64,000 bases of DNA. It comes from DATFVA01 sp963839165. Its GTDB lineage: Bacteria; Bacteroidota; Ignavibacteria; Ignavibacteriales; Ignavibacteriaceae. The DNA lies in assembly GCA_963839165.1 (NCBI GenBank), contig CAWIUG010000005.1:1574845-1638844 (forward strand), read 5' to 3'. Positions within the stretch are counted from its first letter, which is position 1; each line of letters opens with the position of its first letter. Position numbers and translations under genes: made by a program. The notes under the pieces were generated by a model. That model was not told the DNA's origin. It made no database searches and saw nothing but the letters and a program-made list of their open reading frames with translations. Shown in pieces: positions 44,303 through 53,766 of this stretch.

Positions 44303-45340
44303 ATGATTAGATATTTTCCCCTTATAATGCTTGCACTTCTTTTCAACTCATGTTCCCCCACACTCGAAACCGTTTACCCCACTCTGAATGACGGCAAGTA
44401 CGACAGCGAATTCCCCTATAAGTCATCATCACCCGAGCTTGAACGGATAAGCGAGTGCGTTCAGCGGATTAACTGTACGGTATTCTACAGGATCTACAAG
44501 TTTGCTCCGGAAGATAAGATCCGCTTTTCGATGCTGACCGATGATCTGCTCAACAGCAAGGCCGACACTGTGGAATACGGAAATAACTCACTGTCAGGTA
44601 CTGGTTTTACTGTATCTTCAGAGAACGGCGCGATCGCGCTTGTCACCTGCGCGCATATAGTAAGCTTTCCCGATACGGTTGTAGCCTACGAGACGGATAA
44701 AAACGGGATGACAACACCGTACGTTGAGACCATTTCCATAAAAGATAAGGAGAACATTTACGTGGCGGGATTTCCGGAAGGGAGCGAGGTTGAATTGCTC
44801 GTAAAGGATGACCTGGCCGATATCGCTTTGCTCGGAAGAAAATACAGCGCACAGACAGGATTCCGGATCCCGGTGTTCCCTTATCCTGCAGGCTATTCGA
44901 AGCAGCTAGAATGGGGAACCTTCGTGTATTTGTTCGGTTACCCGATAAATTATCAGATGGTAACGAAGGCTATTGTAAGCAGTCCCAACCGCGACAGTCA
45001 GGGTTCGTTCCTTGTAGATGCTGTTGTGAACCCGGGATTCAGCGGGGGACTTGTACTTGCTATAAGAGACGGCGTTCCGCACTTCGAGATGGTCGGGATG
45101 GTGCAGTGGGTCCCCGAAGAAGAGGAGGTGTTTTTAGCGCCCAGAAAACTGGGAAGCGGCAGGAAATACAACACTCTGATCCCATACGAAGGAGAGAGCT
45201 ATCCTAAAGTTCATAAAAGCATCAAGTACGGGATCACTAAGATTATACCCATTGAAGCGATAAAGGATTTCCTTAACAAGAACCGTGTGAGATTAAAAAG
45301 CGAAGGCTACGAAATCACACTAATCTCGAGAAATCAATAA
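44303..45340 (+). CDS. Trypsin-like serine protease lipoprotein
   Basis: 345 residues from the ATG at 44303, preferred because GGAAGGA lies just upstream. An ATG at 44279 is in frame. The signal ends in a lipobox-like F-N-S-C. The chymotrypsin-fold triad can be placed: H118 in V-T-C-A-H-I-V, D173 in D-L-A-D-I-A-L-L-G, and S247 in N-P-G-F-S-G-G-L-V. No PDZ domain follows, so it differs from DegP/HtrA. It is probably anchored in the outer or inner membrane facing the periplasm. It is downstream of the phosphatase gene by 80 bp and may share its transcript. Confidence 0.82.
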   Translation: MIRYFPLIMLALLFNSCSPTLETVYPTLNDGKYDSEFPYKSSSPELERISECVQRINCTVFYRIYKFAPEDKIRFSMLTDDLLNSKADTVEYGNNSLSGTGFTVSSENGAIALVTCAHIVSFPDTVVAYETDKNGMTTPYVETISIKDKENIYVAGFPEGSEVELLVKDDLADIALLGRKYSAQTGFRIPVFPYPAGYSKQLEWGTFVYLFGYPINYQMVTKAIVSSPNRDSQGSFLVDAVVNPGFSGGLVLAIRDGVPHFEMVGMVQWVPEEEEVFLAPRKLGSGRKYNTLIPYEGESYPKVHKSIKYGITKIIPIEAIKDFLNKNRVRLKSEGYEITLISRNQ

Positions 45341-45394
45341 TGTATATAATGTATAATGTATTTATAATTTATAATTATTCATTGTTAATTATTA

Positions 45395-47437
45395 TCACCA
45401 GATCTTCACGCGCTTATCTGGCGCTCTGTACATCGGCTCACCCGGTTTTATATTAAATGCCTGATACCATGCATCCACATCGGTAAAAGGACCGTTAACG
45501 CGCAGGAAGTTCGGTGAATGCACATCGGTAAGCACCTGCTGTGCAAGAGCCTCGGGACGTGTATGTCCCAGCCATGAATAAGCATACCCTATCCAGAACC
45601 TCTGTGCCGGGGTTAATCCTGCTATCTTCTTCCCTTCTTTATACTGTTTCGTGTTCACAAAAGCATCCCATCCAATTACATCGCCGCCGAGATCGGCAAT
45701 ATTCTCACCAAGAGTTGCCTGGCCGTTTATATGCATACTGTCAAGCACAACATATTCATTAAACTGGTCGACCATCATTTGGGTTTTCGCTTTGAACTTC
45801 TCCTCATCCTGCTTCGTCCACCAGTTCTTCAGGTTTCCCTTCTCATCAAAGAGCCTTCCTTCGTCGTCAAATCCGTGTGTAAGTTCGTGACTAATGGTTG
45901 AAGCGCCCGCATAAGCATAAGCTACAGCATCGTCAACAAGGGAATCAGGAACTCCCGGAACAATAAAAGCAGCAGCCGGCAGAACGATCTCATTATTTGA
46001 AGGATTGTAGTACGCGTTCCAGGTCTGGGGAGTCATATTCCATTCCAGCCGGTCAACAGGCTTCCCTAATTTGTTCATATTACGGTCTGACCAGAAAACA
46101 TTTGCCCGTATAGTATTCCGCGCGAAAGAACCGCGATCAATTTTAAGTGACGAAAAATCTTTCCACTTATCCGGATAGCCTACCTTTTTAGTAACCGCAT
46201 ACAATTTCACGAGTGCTTTCTGTTTCGTTGAATCACTCATCCAGTCGAGTTTTTTAATCCTGTTCGCAAAAGCATCGATGCAGTCATCAACTATTTTCTC
46301 ATATCTCTTTTTTGTTTTGGGAGAATAATACTTCTCAACATAGATCTGTCCCAGCAGCTCACCCATAGCTCCTTCAGTCGCATCCTGGATCCTCTTCCAG
46401 CGGGGCTTTTGTTCTGTCACGCCCGACATCACCGTGCCGTAAAAGTGAAATCTCTCCTTATCATATTTGCTTCCCAGGCGGGATGCAAATTCGTTAAGGA
46501 AGTGGAACCTGAGGTACGACTTCCACTCATCAATACTGAATTTTTTAACAGCGGCATTAAGAGCGTTAACAAACTCCGGCTGGCCGACAATAATTGAATC
46601 CACATTCTCAGCTCCCATATCCTTAAGCAGCAGGGCCCACTCGATATTCGGAGCCGATTTCTCAAGATCAGCAACCGACATCTTATTATAATTCGCGTAA
46701 GGATCACGAAGATCCTCCAGCTTCCTCGACGAATCCGCAAGGAAATTTTCAATCTTATAAACAACGTTCTCATCGGCATCCGCGCTGCTCTTATCTTCAC
46801 CCAGGAGTCCCAGCGCCTTAGCAACATAAGCCTTGTACTCCCTGCGTATATTGTCAGTACGGGCATCGTCGCGGAAATAATATTCACGGTTCGGGAGCCC
46901 GAGTCCTGCCTGCCATAAATACATTGAATATAGTTCGCTATTCTTCATATCCTGATCAACAAAGATCCCGAACATCACATTCACACCTTCACGCTGAAGA
47001 AGCGCGACAGTCTCGAACAAATCCTTCTTAGAATTTATCGAGCCTATTTTATCAAGTTCAGGCTTTAGAGGATCGAGTCCGGTTTTTTCAATCGATACAG
47101 AATCCATACCTGTAAAATAAAAATCACCTATCTTCTGTTTAGCTGTACCTTCGGGCGACTTAGCAGAGGCCGCTTCCTGAAGGATTCCTTTAAGTCGTGA
47201 ATAAGTTTCCTCGTTAACCAGATTCGCGAGTCCCCACCTGCGTTCCGAAGCAGGTATCGGGTTCTCCTTCATCCAGGTGCCGGTAGCGTACTCAAAGAAA
47301 TTGGTGCCGGGGTCAACAGTAGTGTCCATTGCGTTAGTTAAAAAGTCACCCTTTTCCTGGGGATAAATCATAACCGCAGAAAGGATTGCCGCGGCAAATA
47401 AGAAGATTAAAAACTGAGAAGATTTAGTCATTTTCAT
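45395..47437 (-). CDS. M13 family zinc metallopeptidase (neprilysin/PepO-like)
   Basis: 680 residues from the ATG at 47437; a TTG further upstream is less likely. A signal peptide runs to about 30. The zinc site is H-E-L-T-H (H517, E518, H521) with the third ligand in G-E-N-I-A-D-L-G-G. N-A-Y-Y-N-P-S-N-N-E-I-V-L-P-A substrate-binding and the C-terminal K-R-V-K-I-W are the usual family blocks. It is predicted to be periplasmic or secreted and to degrade peptides. No T9SS sorting domain is present. Confidence 0.95.
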   Translation of the reverse strand: MKMTKSSQFLIFLFAAAILSAVMIYPQEKGDFLTNAMDTTVDPGTNFFEYATGTWMKENPIPASERRWGLANLVNEETYSRLKGILQEAASAKSPEGTAKQKIGDFYFTGMDSVSIEKTGLDPLKPELDKIGSINSKKDLFETVALLQREGVNVMFGIFVDQDMKNSELYSMYLWQAGLGLPNREYYFRDDARTDNIRREYKAYVAKALGLLGEDKSSADADENVVYKIENFLADSSRKLEDLRDPYANYNKMSVADLEKSAPNIEWALLLKDMGAENVDSIIVGQPEFVNALNAAVKKFSIDEWKSYLRFHFLNEFASRLGSKYDKERFHFYGTVMSGVTEQKPRWKRIQDATEGAMGELLGQIYVEKYYSPKTKKRYEKIVDDCIDAFANRIKKLDWMSDSTKQKALVKLYAVTKKVGYPDKWKDFSSLKIDRGSFARNTIRANVFWSDRNMNKLGKPVDRLEWNMTPQTWNAYYNPSNNEIVLPAAAFIVPGVPDSLVDDAVAYAYAGASTISHELTHGFDDEGRLFDEKGNLKNWWTKQDEEKFKAKTQMMVDQFNEYVVLDSMHINGQATLGENIADLGGDVIGWDAFVNTKQYKEGKKIAGLTPAQRFWIGYAYSWLGHTRPEALAQQVLTDVHSPNFLRVNGPFTDVDAWYQAFNIKPGEPMYRAPDKRVKIW

Positions 47438-47657
47438 ACCAATAATTAAGAGATAAAATAATAAGACCCGCAATTTTAATGATCTTTAACGTCAAATAAA
47501 AAGCAGAAATTATGAACGGAGCTATTATATGATGAATGCGGGGCCGTAACCGGCGGGTGAAAGAGTATACATCGTCGGGATATGGAATCATAAATTGTAA
47601 ATAACTATCAGTCTCGTTAAATTTGTCCTAACGGATGATTAAAGAACAGGGTGCTTC

Positions 47658-48140
47658 ATGGTTCTCCCGAAAATAATCGTTATAGGCATATTCCTTCTGC
47701 TGATCCTTGCGCGGCCAAGGTTTTTCTTCTTCAACAGATTAATGTTTGCGGGACTTATTCTATTCCTCGTGCTGGGCATAATCTTTTCCGATTCGATATA
47801 CTATGCGGTTAACCGGAAAGTAGCAACTTACGTTCAGGCACCCGGCGCGAATAACCTGCCGTTTATATCAGAGAAATGGAAGAGTGCAGGGCTGAAGAAC
47901 CCGAATGACAATACGCGTGACAGAATGATACAGGAGCTTACGATGCGTAACAGACTGATGGGTTACAAAAAGGCGGGCATTATTAATATGCTTGGTGAAC
48001 CCGAAGGCACACATAATTTCCCCGGTTGGAGTATGGAATACTATCTCGGCCCTTCACAGTACGGCAGCGGCACAAGATGGCTGGTGCTCAGCTTTGATAA
48101 CAATGACGAAGTAAGCGACTACAGCGTAGTTGGCAAATAG
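47658..48140 (+). CDS. Membrane protein of unknown function with a BamE-like C-terminal domain
   Basis: 160 residues. Two closely spaced spans at about 4-19 and 26-44 are followed by a ~110-residue soluble region. Its end (I-N-M-L-G-E-P-E-G-T, then W-S-M-E-Y-Y-L-G-P-S and W-L-V-L-S-F-D-N-N-D-E-V) has the L-G-x-P and F-x-x-[DN]-G/N-x-V pattern seen in BamE/SmpA-like folds. That similarity is by pattern only. It stands alone between divergent and co-directional neighbours. Confidence 0.6.
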   Translation: MVLPKIIVIGIFLLLILARPRFFFFNRLMFAGLILFLVLGIIFSDSIYYAVNRKVATYVQAPGANNLPFISEKWKSAGLKNPNDNTRDRMIQELTMRNRLMGYKKAGIINMLGEPEGTHNFPGWSMEYYLGPSQYGSGTRWLVLSFDNNDEVSDYSVVGK

Positions 48141-48255
48141 CCTCAACGGCATTAAACCCCATTACAAACCATTCCCCGTTTCCCCTTCCACTATGGTGAT
48201 TCATTTTGTATTTTTGGGCATAGTTTTATAAAATAATTGGAAGCCGCATCCGGAA

Positions 48256-49725
48256 ATGAAAACACTACTGCTTACCCTTACCCTGCTATTAACATCAACA
48301 TTTATCAATGCACAGAACACAGCTGAGTCTTATACAATAAACCAGGAAGATTTGCTGAATTACGATAAGACCCTTTCGTCGGTGGAATTCGGAGGCAGGC
48401 TTCCGGGGAGTGAAGGCTACAACAAGGCAGCCCGGTTCGCGGCGGATCAGTTTGCGGAATTCGGGTTAAAGCCCGCGGGCGATGATAACTACTTCCAGAA
48501 CTTCAATGTTGAGTACAACAGGATCGATTCACCGGCAGTATTTAAGGTGATCACGGCGGCCGACACAACCACATATGAGATCGGCAATGACTTTGTACTC
48601 CGCGGCTTCACAGGTTCGAACAAATTCACACTGCCTGTTGTTTTCTGCGGATACGGAATTTCCCGTCCCGATTTAGACTACGATGATTACGCGGGAGTAA
48701 ACGTTAAGAACAAAATAGTAATGGCCTTCAAGTATAATCCCGGATGGAAAAACAACGATAAAAGCTGGGGCGAAGGCTATCCCCGTGAAAAATCACTAAC
48801 AGCAAAAAAGCACGGCGCAAAGGGAATACTCTTCGTTTCACTTCCAAACGACAAAGAGCCCCAGCCGCTGATAGGAAGCGTACTGCATGGCGACGGCGAA
48901 CAGCCTGTTGATTTTCCTCAGCTTCAAATCTCATTTGACGCGGCGGATAAGCTGTTAAGCGGAAACGGATTTACCATAAAAGGCTGTCAGACGAAGATTG
49001 ACAAAGAAAAGCAGCCATTCTCAATGAACCTTGCCGCAAAAGCTGTTGTGGAAGTTAACGCGCAGTATGAAAAAAACGCACGCACAATGAACGTGGCGGG
49101 CATGATAGAAGGAAGCGACCCTGAGCTGAAAAACGAATACGTTGTTGTAGGCGCGCACCTGGATCATGTAGGTACACAGGCAGGATTATTATTTCCAGGC
49201 GCCAACGATAACGGGTCGGGAGCATCGGGAGTAATGGAAATAGCGAAAGCATTTACCCGGAATAAAATAAAACCTAAGCGTTCGGTTATCTTCGTGCTAT
49301 TTGCATCTGAAGAACAGGGGCTGAACGGCGCGAAACATTTTGTTGAAAGCTGGAAAGATGATTACGGAAAGATAGCAGCTATGATGAATCTTGATTGTGT
49401 AGGGTATGGCGACAGTATAAAAGTCGGCAACGGCAAAAGCGCCCCAAACTTATATCAGATAGCAAAACAAATCGATGAGGCCGGTGATAAAATGATGGTT
49501 AACGAAACCTGGAACGGCGGCGGAGCAGACGCGACTCCCTTCTATGAAAAAGGAATTCCCTGTTTGTACTTCGTAACAACCAACAGCTACGATCACCTTC
49601 ATCAGCCGTCAGACAAAGTAGAAACATTAAACGGTCCCCTGTTCGAAAAGATCATAACTCTCGCATACAAAACCGCCGTAGAAGTTTCCGCCGGAAACTA
49701 CCAGCGGGAAGCAATAACCAAATGA
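48256..49725 (+). CDS. Secreted M28 family aminopeptidase
   Basis: 489 residues. The signal peptide ends at about 20 (F-I-N-A-Q). A PA-like inserted region (about 110-220) precedes the M28 catalytic part. Zinc ligands are visible in V-V-G-A-H-L-D-H-V-G, G-A-N-D-N-G-S-G-A-S-G, F-A-S-E-E-Q-G-L-N-G-A, M-M-N-L-D-C-V-G and Y-D-H-L-H-Q-P-S-D. It should release N-terminal residues from peptides outside the cytosol. A degenerate copy of a short part of this gene (about 49265-49360) is found near 52.5 kb. Confidence 0.94.
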   Translation: MKTLLLTLTLLLTSTFINAQNTAESYTINQEDLLNYDKTLSSVEFGGRLPGSEGYNKAARFAADQFAEFGLKPAGDDNYFQNFNVEYNRIDSPAVFKVITAADTTTYEIGNDFVLRGFTGSNKFTLPVVFCGYGISRPDLDYDDYAGVNVKNKIVMAFKYNPGWKNNDKSWGEGYPREKSLTAKKHGAKGILFVSLPNDKEPQPLIGSVLHGDGEQPVDFPQLQISFDAADKLLSGNGFTIKGCQTKIDKEKQPFSMNLAAKAVVEVNAQYEKNARTMNVAGMIEGSDPELKNEYVVVGAHLDHVGTQAGLLFPGANDNGSGASGVMEIAKAFTRNKIKPKRSVIFVLFASEEQGLNGAKHFVESWKDDYGKIAAMMNLDCVGYGDSIKVGNGKSAPNLYQIAKQIDEAGDKMMVNETWNGGGADATPFYEKGIPCLYFVTTNSYDHLHQPSDKVETLNGPLFEKIITLAYKTAVEVSAGNYQREAITK

Positions 49726-49765
49726 GATGAGGACCATCGAACTTAATACACCTGTATACTGAATC

Positions 49766-52366
49766 TCATTTAAGGAGTATCATCTTCATTGTACGGACAA
49801 AATCGCCCGCCAGTCCGCCGGACTGAGAGGTCCTTAACTGATAGAAATAAACGCCGCTCGGCAGTGATGAAGCGTTGAACATAATTTCATAACTTCCCGC
49901 AGGCTTATACTCATCCACAAGCGCCGCAATTTCATTACCCAGTACATCGTAAACCTTTAACGTCTGCCAGCAGCCTGCCGGCACCTGCCAGCTTATCTTT
50001 GTAGCCGGGTTAAAAGGATTGGGAAAGTTCTGCGCAAGGTTGAACGATGCCGGAAGCTGATCAGCATTATTTTTATCAACACCCACAATATTACGGTGGA
50101 ACTTTGCCTGCATTGTATCAGCATTTGCTAACAATTCTTCCAGGCCATCCCCCATAACGATACCGAAAGCAACAGTATGCGAATCTCCCGGCGCAAGAGA
50201 GAACGGCTGGGAAGTAAGAAGAGACCGGTAGTCGGTAAGGTCTGTTGGATCAGGCATTATACCGCTGGTCATATATTGATATCTCACCTCATCCGTAGAA
50301 GGATCACCTTCGTAAGGACTATATAAGTAAGCCGTGGAAGGTGATTCTGAAAGCATTCTCAGACCAAGGCACCCTGAAGGATTATTCTGAGGATCGTATA
50401 CATATATCATTCCTCTCTGAGGATCATATCCACCCAAATCGTCAGAAGAATTCGTCTGTGAGCAGATATCGGGATCCAGCCATACAGAAGCATACAGATT
50501 CTCCACAGTACTATACATCCTGTTTTTAATTACATACTCGAAAATTATAAAATCATCATACCCCTGTGTACTCCACTGGTAACTCTTCTGATGAACAGTT
50601 AATCCTATAGGCGACGATGCCGTTGTTCCGTCATCGTATGTCATTTCGCAATCCTGATCGGATAATCCCGGCTTAAGGTTAATAGCTGAACCGGATGTTC
50701 TGTACCAATCCGATTCAGAATAATCCAGATCCATTACCAGTTTTTGGCCGGCAACATCCGCCCCGATCCACAAACCTCCAAGGTAGAGGTAATCAAAGCC
50801 ATGCCAGTATGCACTGGTACCATCAGATGCTCCCATTTCCGCTAACTGTGAATTGCTGTATAAGGATAAAACCAGGTCACCGGCATCGTGCACCGTACCT
50901 ATAGTGAGCTGACCACCGGAAACATTAACAGTGTTATTGTCGATGTCTGTTATTAAATTTCTCACCTGGATTATATCGCCATAATTGAACAGATCGATAT
51001 TTGTCCCCCAGATATAATCGTCAGCCTCAACGTCGTTATGCAGACCGTCATCATACATCTGAACAATCCCCTGGGAAACATTGTTTACAAACACCTCACC
51101 TTTCACATCTGTAATTCCCGATTCATCGTCGGTAAAAGCATTTATTATGAAGGATGTTCCACCCGGAACAGCATTATAGGTAAAATTTATCAGTGCCGGC
51201 GGCGGATTACTATCCTGTGTATTTCCAATTAAACCATACCAGATAGATGACGAATACGGATCGTACCAGCGTGATGAATAAAAGGAAAGGAAGGGTTGGC
51301 CTGCCAATAAGGTTACAGCAGCATCATAATCCTCCCCCGAATAATAAGTAAAGCGTTCCGATGGTCCCCAGTTAATCCCGCCATCACTGCTTACAACATA
51401 TTGGATATCCCTCTGAGAATAACCTGATAAAAGAGTTGTCGGGTTATCAAGGTAATAGAAAAGCCAGAGGATGTTTCCCGGCTGCGCTATTACCTTTGGC
51501 GCGAATTCCCCGTATAAAGAATTTATCACAGGGTGCGGACTACTCCATGAATATCCCCAGTCATAAGAAAATGCTTCAAATATATCGCTATTGCCGGTTG
51601 AATAATCGCTGTAAAAAAGTATAAGGTCATTGGACGAGCCGGATACAATTGTTCCATCCCATTCATCAGACGAACCGGATCGAAGTACAACCTCCCCGCT
51701 CCAGGAAGCTCCGTTGTTTGAACTTGCAATGTAATACAGGTTCAGGTCAGTATAATCAATGTTCTGTCTGGAATAACAAAGCCAGAGTTTATTGTCATTT
51801 GTGCACGACAAGTTAAACGAATAAAAGTAATCATACACCTCATCTATCGTACTTACATACCAGGTAACCAAATCATCCGTATACGCCATCTTTAAAAGAT
51901 AATTATAAGAAACCATATCAAGTGTTTGCCAGATTAGTATTACACGGCCTGAATTTGTTTTTAATCCGGTAAGTTGATATACATAAGTACCTCCCTCCGC
52001 GACCATTACAGGATCACTCCATGTTCTCCCGGTGTCAGGGCTTGTAGTGAAGTAGACCCCTACATAGCTGCCCCAATAAGCAAAGCCAAGTTCAGAGTTC
52101 GGAAGAGCAATAGGAACTCCATCGGTCCCGTACTCACCCAGCGGAAAGCGCTCAGGCTGTTCAAGGTATGATAATGATTTCGGGTAGTTATTGTGAATTT
52201 TCGGAAGATGAGCAATGGAGCTTTGAGGCTCCTTTTGCGGTTTCATCAGAGAATTTCTGCTATGAGGATCAGGCTGATATTTTTTGGCCTTTGACTTATC
52301 AACCGACTGAGGAAACAGGACCGTTGACAGAAGCAGAAAGAAACAGCAGGTAATTATAGTTTTCAT
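49766..52366 (-). CDS. T9SS-secreted protein with sialidase-like BNR repeats
   Basis: 866 residues from the ATG at 52366. A TTG six codons upstream is the alternative. A signal peptide (about 1-20) is followed by a ~300-residue beta-propeller-like region. It has Asp-box-like motifs (S-P-D-T-G-R-T-W, S-S-N-N-G-A-S-W, S-S-D-G-G-I-N-W) typical of BNR/sialidase-like folds. A choice-of-anchor-like middle section follows, with D-D-G-L-H-N-D-V-E-A-D-D-Y-I-W-G. The end is a T9SS type A sorting domain (Q-N-F-P-N-P-F-N-P to K-M-I-L-L-K). It is probably cell-surface or released. True sialidase activity is not implied. Confidence 0.88.
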   Translation of the reverse strand: MKTIITCCFFLLLSTVLFPQSVDKSKAKKYQPDPHSRNSLMKPQKEPQSSIAHLPKIHNNYPKSLSYLEQPERFPLGEYGTDGVPIALPNSELGFAYWGSYVGVYFTTSPDTGRTWSDPVMVAEGGTYVYQLTGLKTNSGRVILIWQTLDMVSYNYLLKMAYTDDLVTWYVSTIDEVYDYFYSFNLSCTNDNKLWLCYSRQNIDYTDLNLYYIASSNNGASWSGEVVLRSGSSDEWDGTIVSGSSNDLILFYSDYSTGNSDIFEAFSYDWGYSWSSPHPVINSLYGEFAPKVIAQPGNILWLFYYLDNPTTLLSGYSQRDIQYVVSSDGGINWGPSERFTYYSGEDYDAAVTLLAGQPFLSFYSSRWYDPYSSSIWYGLIGNTQDSNPPPALINFTYNAVPGGTSFIINAFTDDESGITDVKGEVFVNNVSQGIVQMYDDGLHNDVEADDYIWGTNIDLFNYGDIIQVRNLITDIDNNTVNVSGGQLTIGTVHDAGDLVLSLYSNSQLAEMGASDGTSAYWHGFDYLYLGGLWIGADVAGQKLVMDLDYSESDWYRTSGSAINLKPGLSDQDCEMTYDDGTTASSPIGLTVHQKSYQWSTQGYDDFIIFEYVIKNRMYSTVENLYASVWLDPDICSQTNSSDDLGGYDPQRGMIYVYDPQNNPSGCLGLRMLSESPSTAYLYSPYEGDPSTDEVRYQYMTSGIMPDPTDLTDYRSLLTSQPFSLAPGDSHTVAFGIVMGDGLEELLANADTMQAKFHRNIVGVDKNNADQLPASFNLAQNFPNPFNPATKISWQVPAGCWQTLKVYDVLGNEIAALVDEYKPAGSYEIMFNASSLPSGVYFYQLRTSQSGGLAGDFVRTMKMILLK

Positions 52367-52489
52367 AACGAACCCTCTTTTCAATAATCAGAAAATCTAT
52401 TTGCGTGACAATATAGATGGGTCAACTTCCGCGATTGTCATGAAAATGTAAAAACTAAATAGCCCTGGTTACAGCAAGGTTAGCCGAAC

Positions 52490-52600
52490 TTTAACACTAT
52501 CAGGCCTAAGCGTCCGGTTATCTTCGCGTTATCCGCCGGTGAAGAGCCTGGATTAAAGGGCGGGAAACATCAGGATATCCTGGAAGCTGGGGGAAATACC
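52490..52600 (+). pseudogene. Remnant of an M28 peptidase gene
   Basis: From about 52499 the + strand reads T-I-R-P-K-R-P-V-I-F-A-L-S-A-G-E-E-P-G-L-K-G-G-K-H, then I-L-E-A. The intact M28 gene near 49270 encodes K-I-K-P-K-R-S-V-I-F-V-L-F-A-S-E-E-Q-G-L-N-G-A-K-H, then V-E-S-W. Similarity is also plain at DNA level (for example CGGTTATCTTCG and GAAACAT in the same order). No start, signal or flanking M28 sequence remains, so it is a short degenerate fragment of a duplicated copy lying in the gap between two genes. Confidence 0.65.
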
Positions 52601-52683
52601 GGGGCGCCGACAATTTTTACAATTTTATGACAATTCTCCTTAAATTTTGGTCTAAATTTTCAGCAAAAGTTGAGGATAGTACA

Positions 52684-53751
52684 ATGAAAAATCTGATATT
52701 CCTATTTGCCTTAATGATCATATCATTCTTTCCCTACTCAACCAGAGCACAGGACAGTGTAGAAGTGGTAGTTACAAGCCAGCGTGTGGGTCCCTTTATT
52801 GAACCCGCATCCCGCGATTATTTCAAAATACTTTCCGATTACGAGAATTTTGCTCTCGCTTACTTTTCAAAAGATTCAGCAGATGACTATACACTGCATA
52901 TTTTTTACAAGGAAAACAGAGATTTCCACCACCAGCAAATAGAACTAAAGGAAGCCAATCTCCTGAGATTCGGTGAGAACTTTGATAATTATGAAAAAAT
53001 TGCCGATGGCAGCTATACAAGGGGAAGTAATCCTGCCAGGTTAGACTTTATCCGCTTCAGCAGGAAAGAGATAAACAATAAATTAATTGACAGGTGGAAA
53101 TATTTTACCAATTACACTTTAGTCGGGGAAACTGATGCCGACTACAGCAAATTCTTTCCGCATCACTCCTGGTTCAGCTTCAGCGCCGGTGTTGTAATGA
53201 CCAATTTTAACTTTGATGAGCTGAAATACTTCACGGATAAAATCGACAGTTACTATAAGTCGACAGGTTACGACATACACCCGCTTGGGAACGACTATCA
53301 GGTGGGGCCTTTCCTAAGATTTAAAGGAACCATTGATATCACACAAAACATATCCGCCGCGGTGATGATAGACGCGAATTTTAAAAGTCAGACCACCAAG
53401 TACGACGCGGTATCACTTATGGGAATATACAACTTTACTGATTTGATGGAGAGTTTTGTGCCTTTTGCGGGGTTAGGTTACACAAAGAACCTTTTCAAGG
53501 TAACTATCCAATACGGCAATGTTGTCATCGATTCCCTGCAGGGAAGGTTTGAGTCAGTATCAATTGACGGCGGGACGGAAGGTATAATTACCGAAGCAGG
53601 AATTAAAACAAAGTTTGAGGGTCTGTTAGACGTTGGAATCGCTTTCAATTACTATTTACTTACAACCTACAAAACAAGCTACGCAGGCGTAAGCCCAGAA
53701 ATTGAACCCGGAAATTTCGGCGCTGAACTTTTTTTTAATATTAAATTTTAG
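52684..53751 (+). CDS. Outer-membrane beta-barrel-like protein
   Basis: 355 residues from the ATG at 52684, which has GAGGAT upstream and begins a clean signal peptide (cleavage near S-T-R-A-Q-D). A start at 52627 would add 19 residues before the signal. The N-terminal ~150 residues are mixed alpha/beta. The C-terminal ~200 are strand-rich (S-F-S-A-G-V-V, G-P-F-L-R-F-K, F-A-G-L-G-Y) and end in Phe (F-N-I-K-F), as in outer-membrane barrels. No family is recognised. A lipoprotein gene follows after 15 bp with its own AGGAG site, so the pair is likely co-expressed. Confidence 0.65.
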   Translation: MKNLIFLFALMIISFFPYSTRAQDSVEVVVTSQRVGPFIEPASRDYFKILSDYENFALAYFSKDSADDYTLHIFYKENRDFHHQQIELKEANLLRFGENFDNYEKIADGSYTRGSNPARLDFIRFSRKEINNKLIDRWKYFTNYTLVGETDADYSKFFPHHSWFSFSAGVVMTNFNFDELKYFTDKIDSYYKSTGYDIHPLGNDYQVGPFLRFKGTIDITQNISAAVMIDANFKSQTTKYDAVSLMGIYNFTDLMESFVPFAGLGYTKNLFKVTIQYGNVVIDSLQGRFESVSIDGGTEGIITEAGIKTKFEGLLDVGIAFNYYLLTTYKTSYAGVSPEIEPGNFGAELFFNIKF

Positions 53752-53766
53752 AAAGCAGGAGCTGCT

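Noticed and set aside
49766..52366. True sialidase
   Set aside because: Asp-box-like motifs are present, but the catalytic Arg triad and Tyr/Glu of sialidases cannot be placed; only the fold is suggested.
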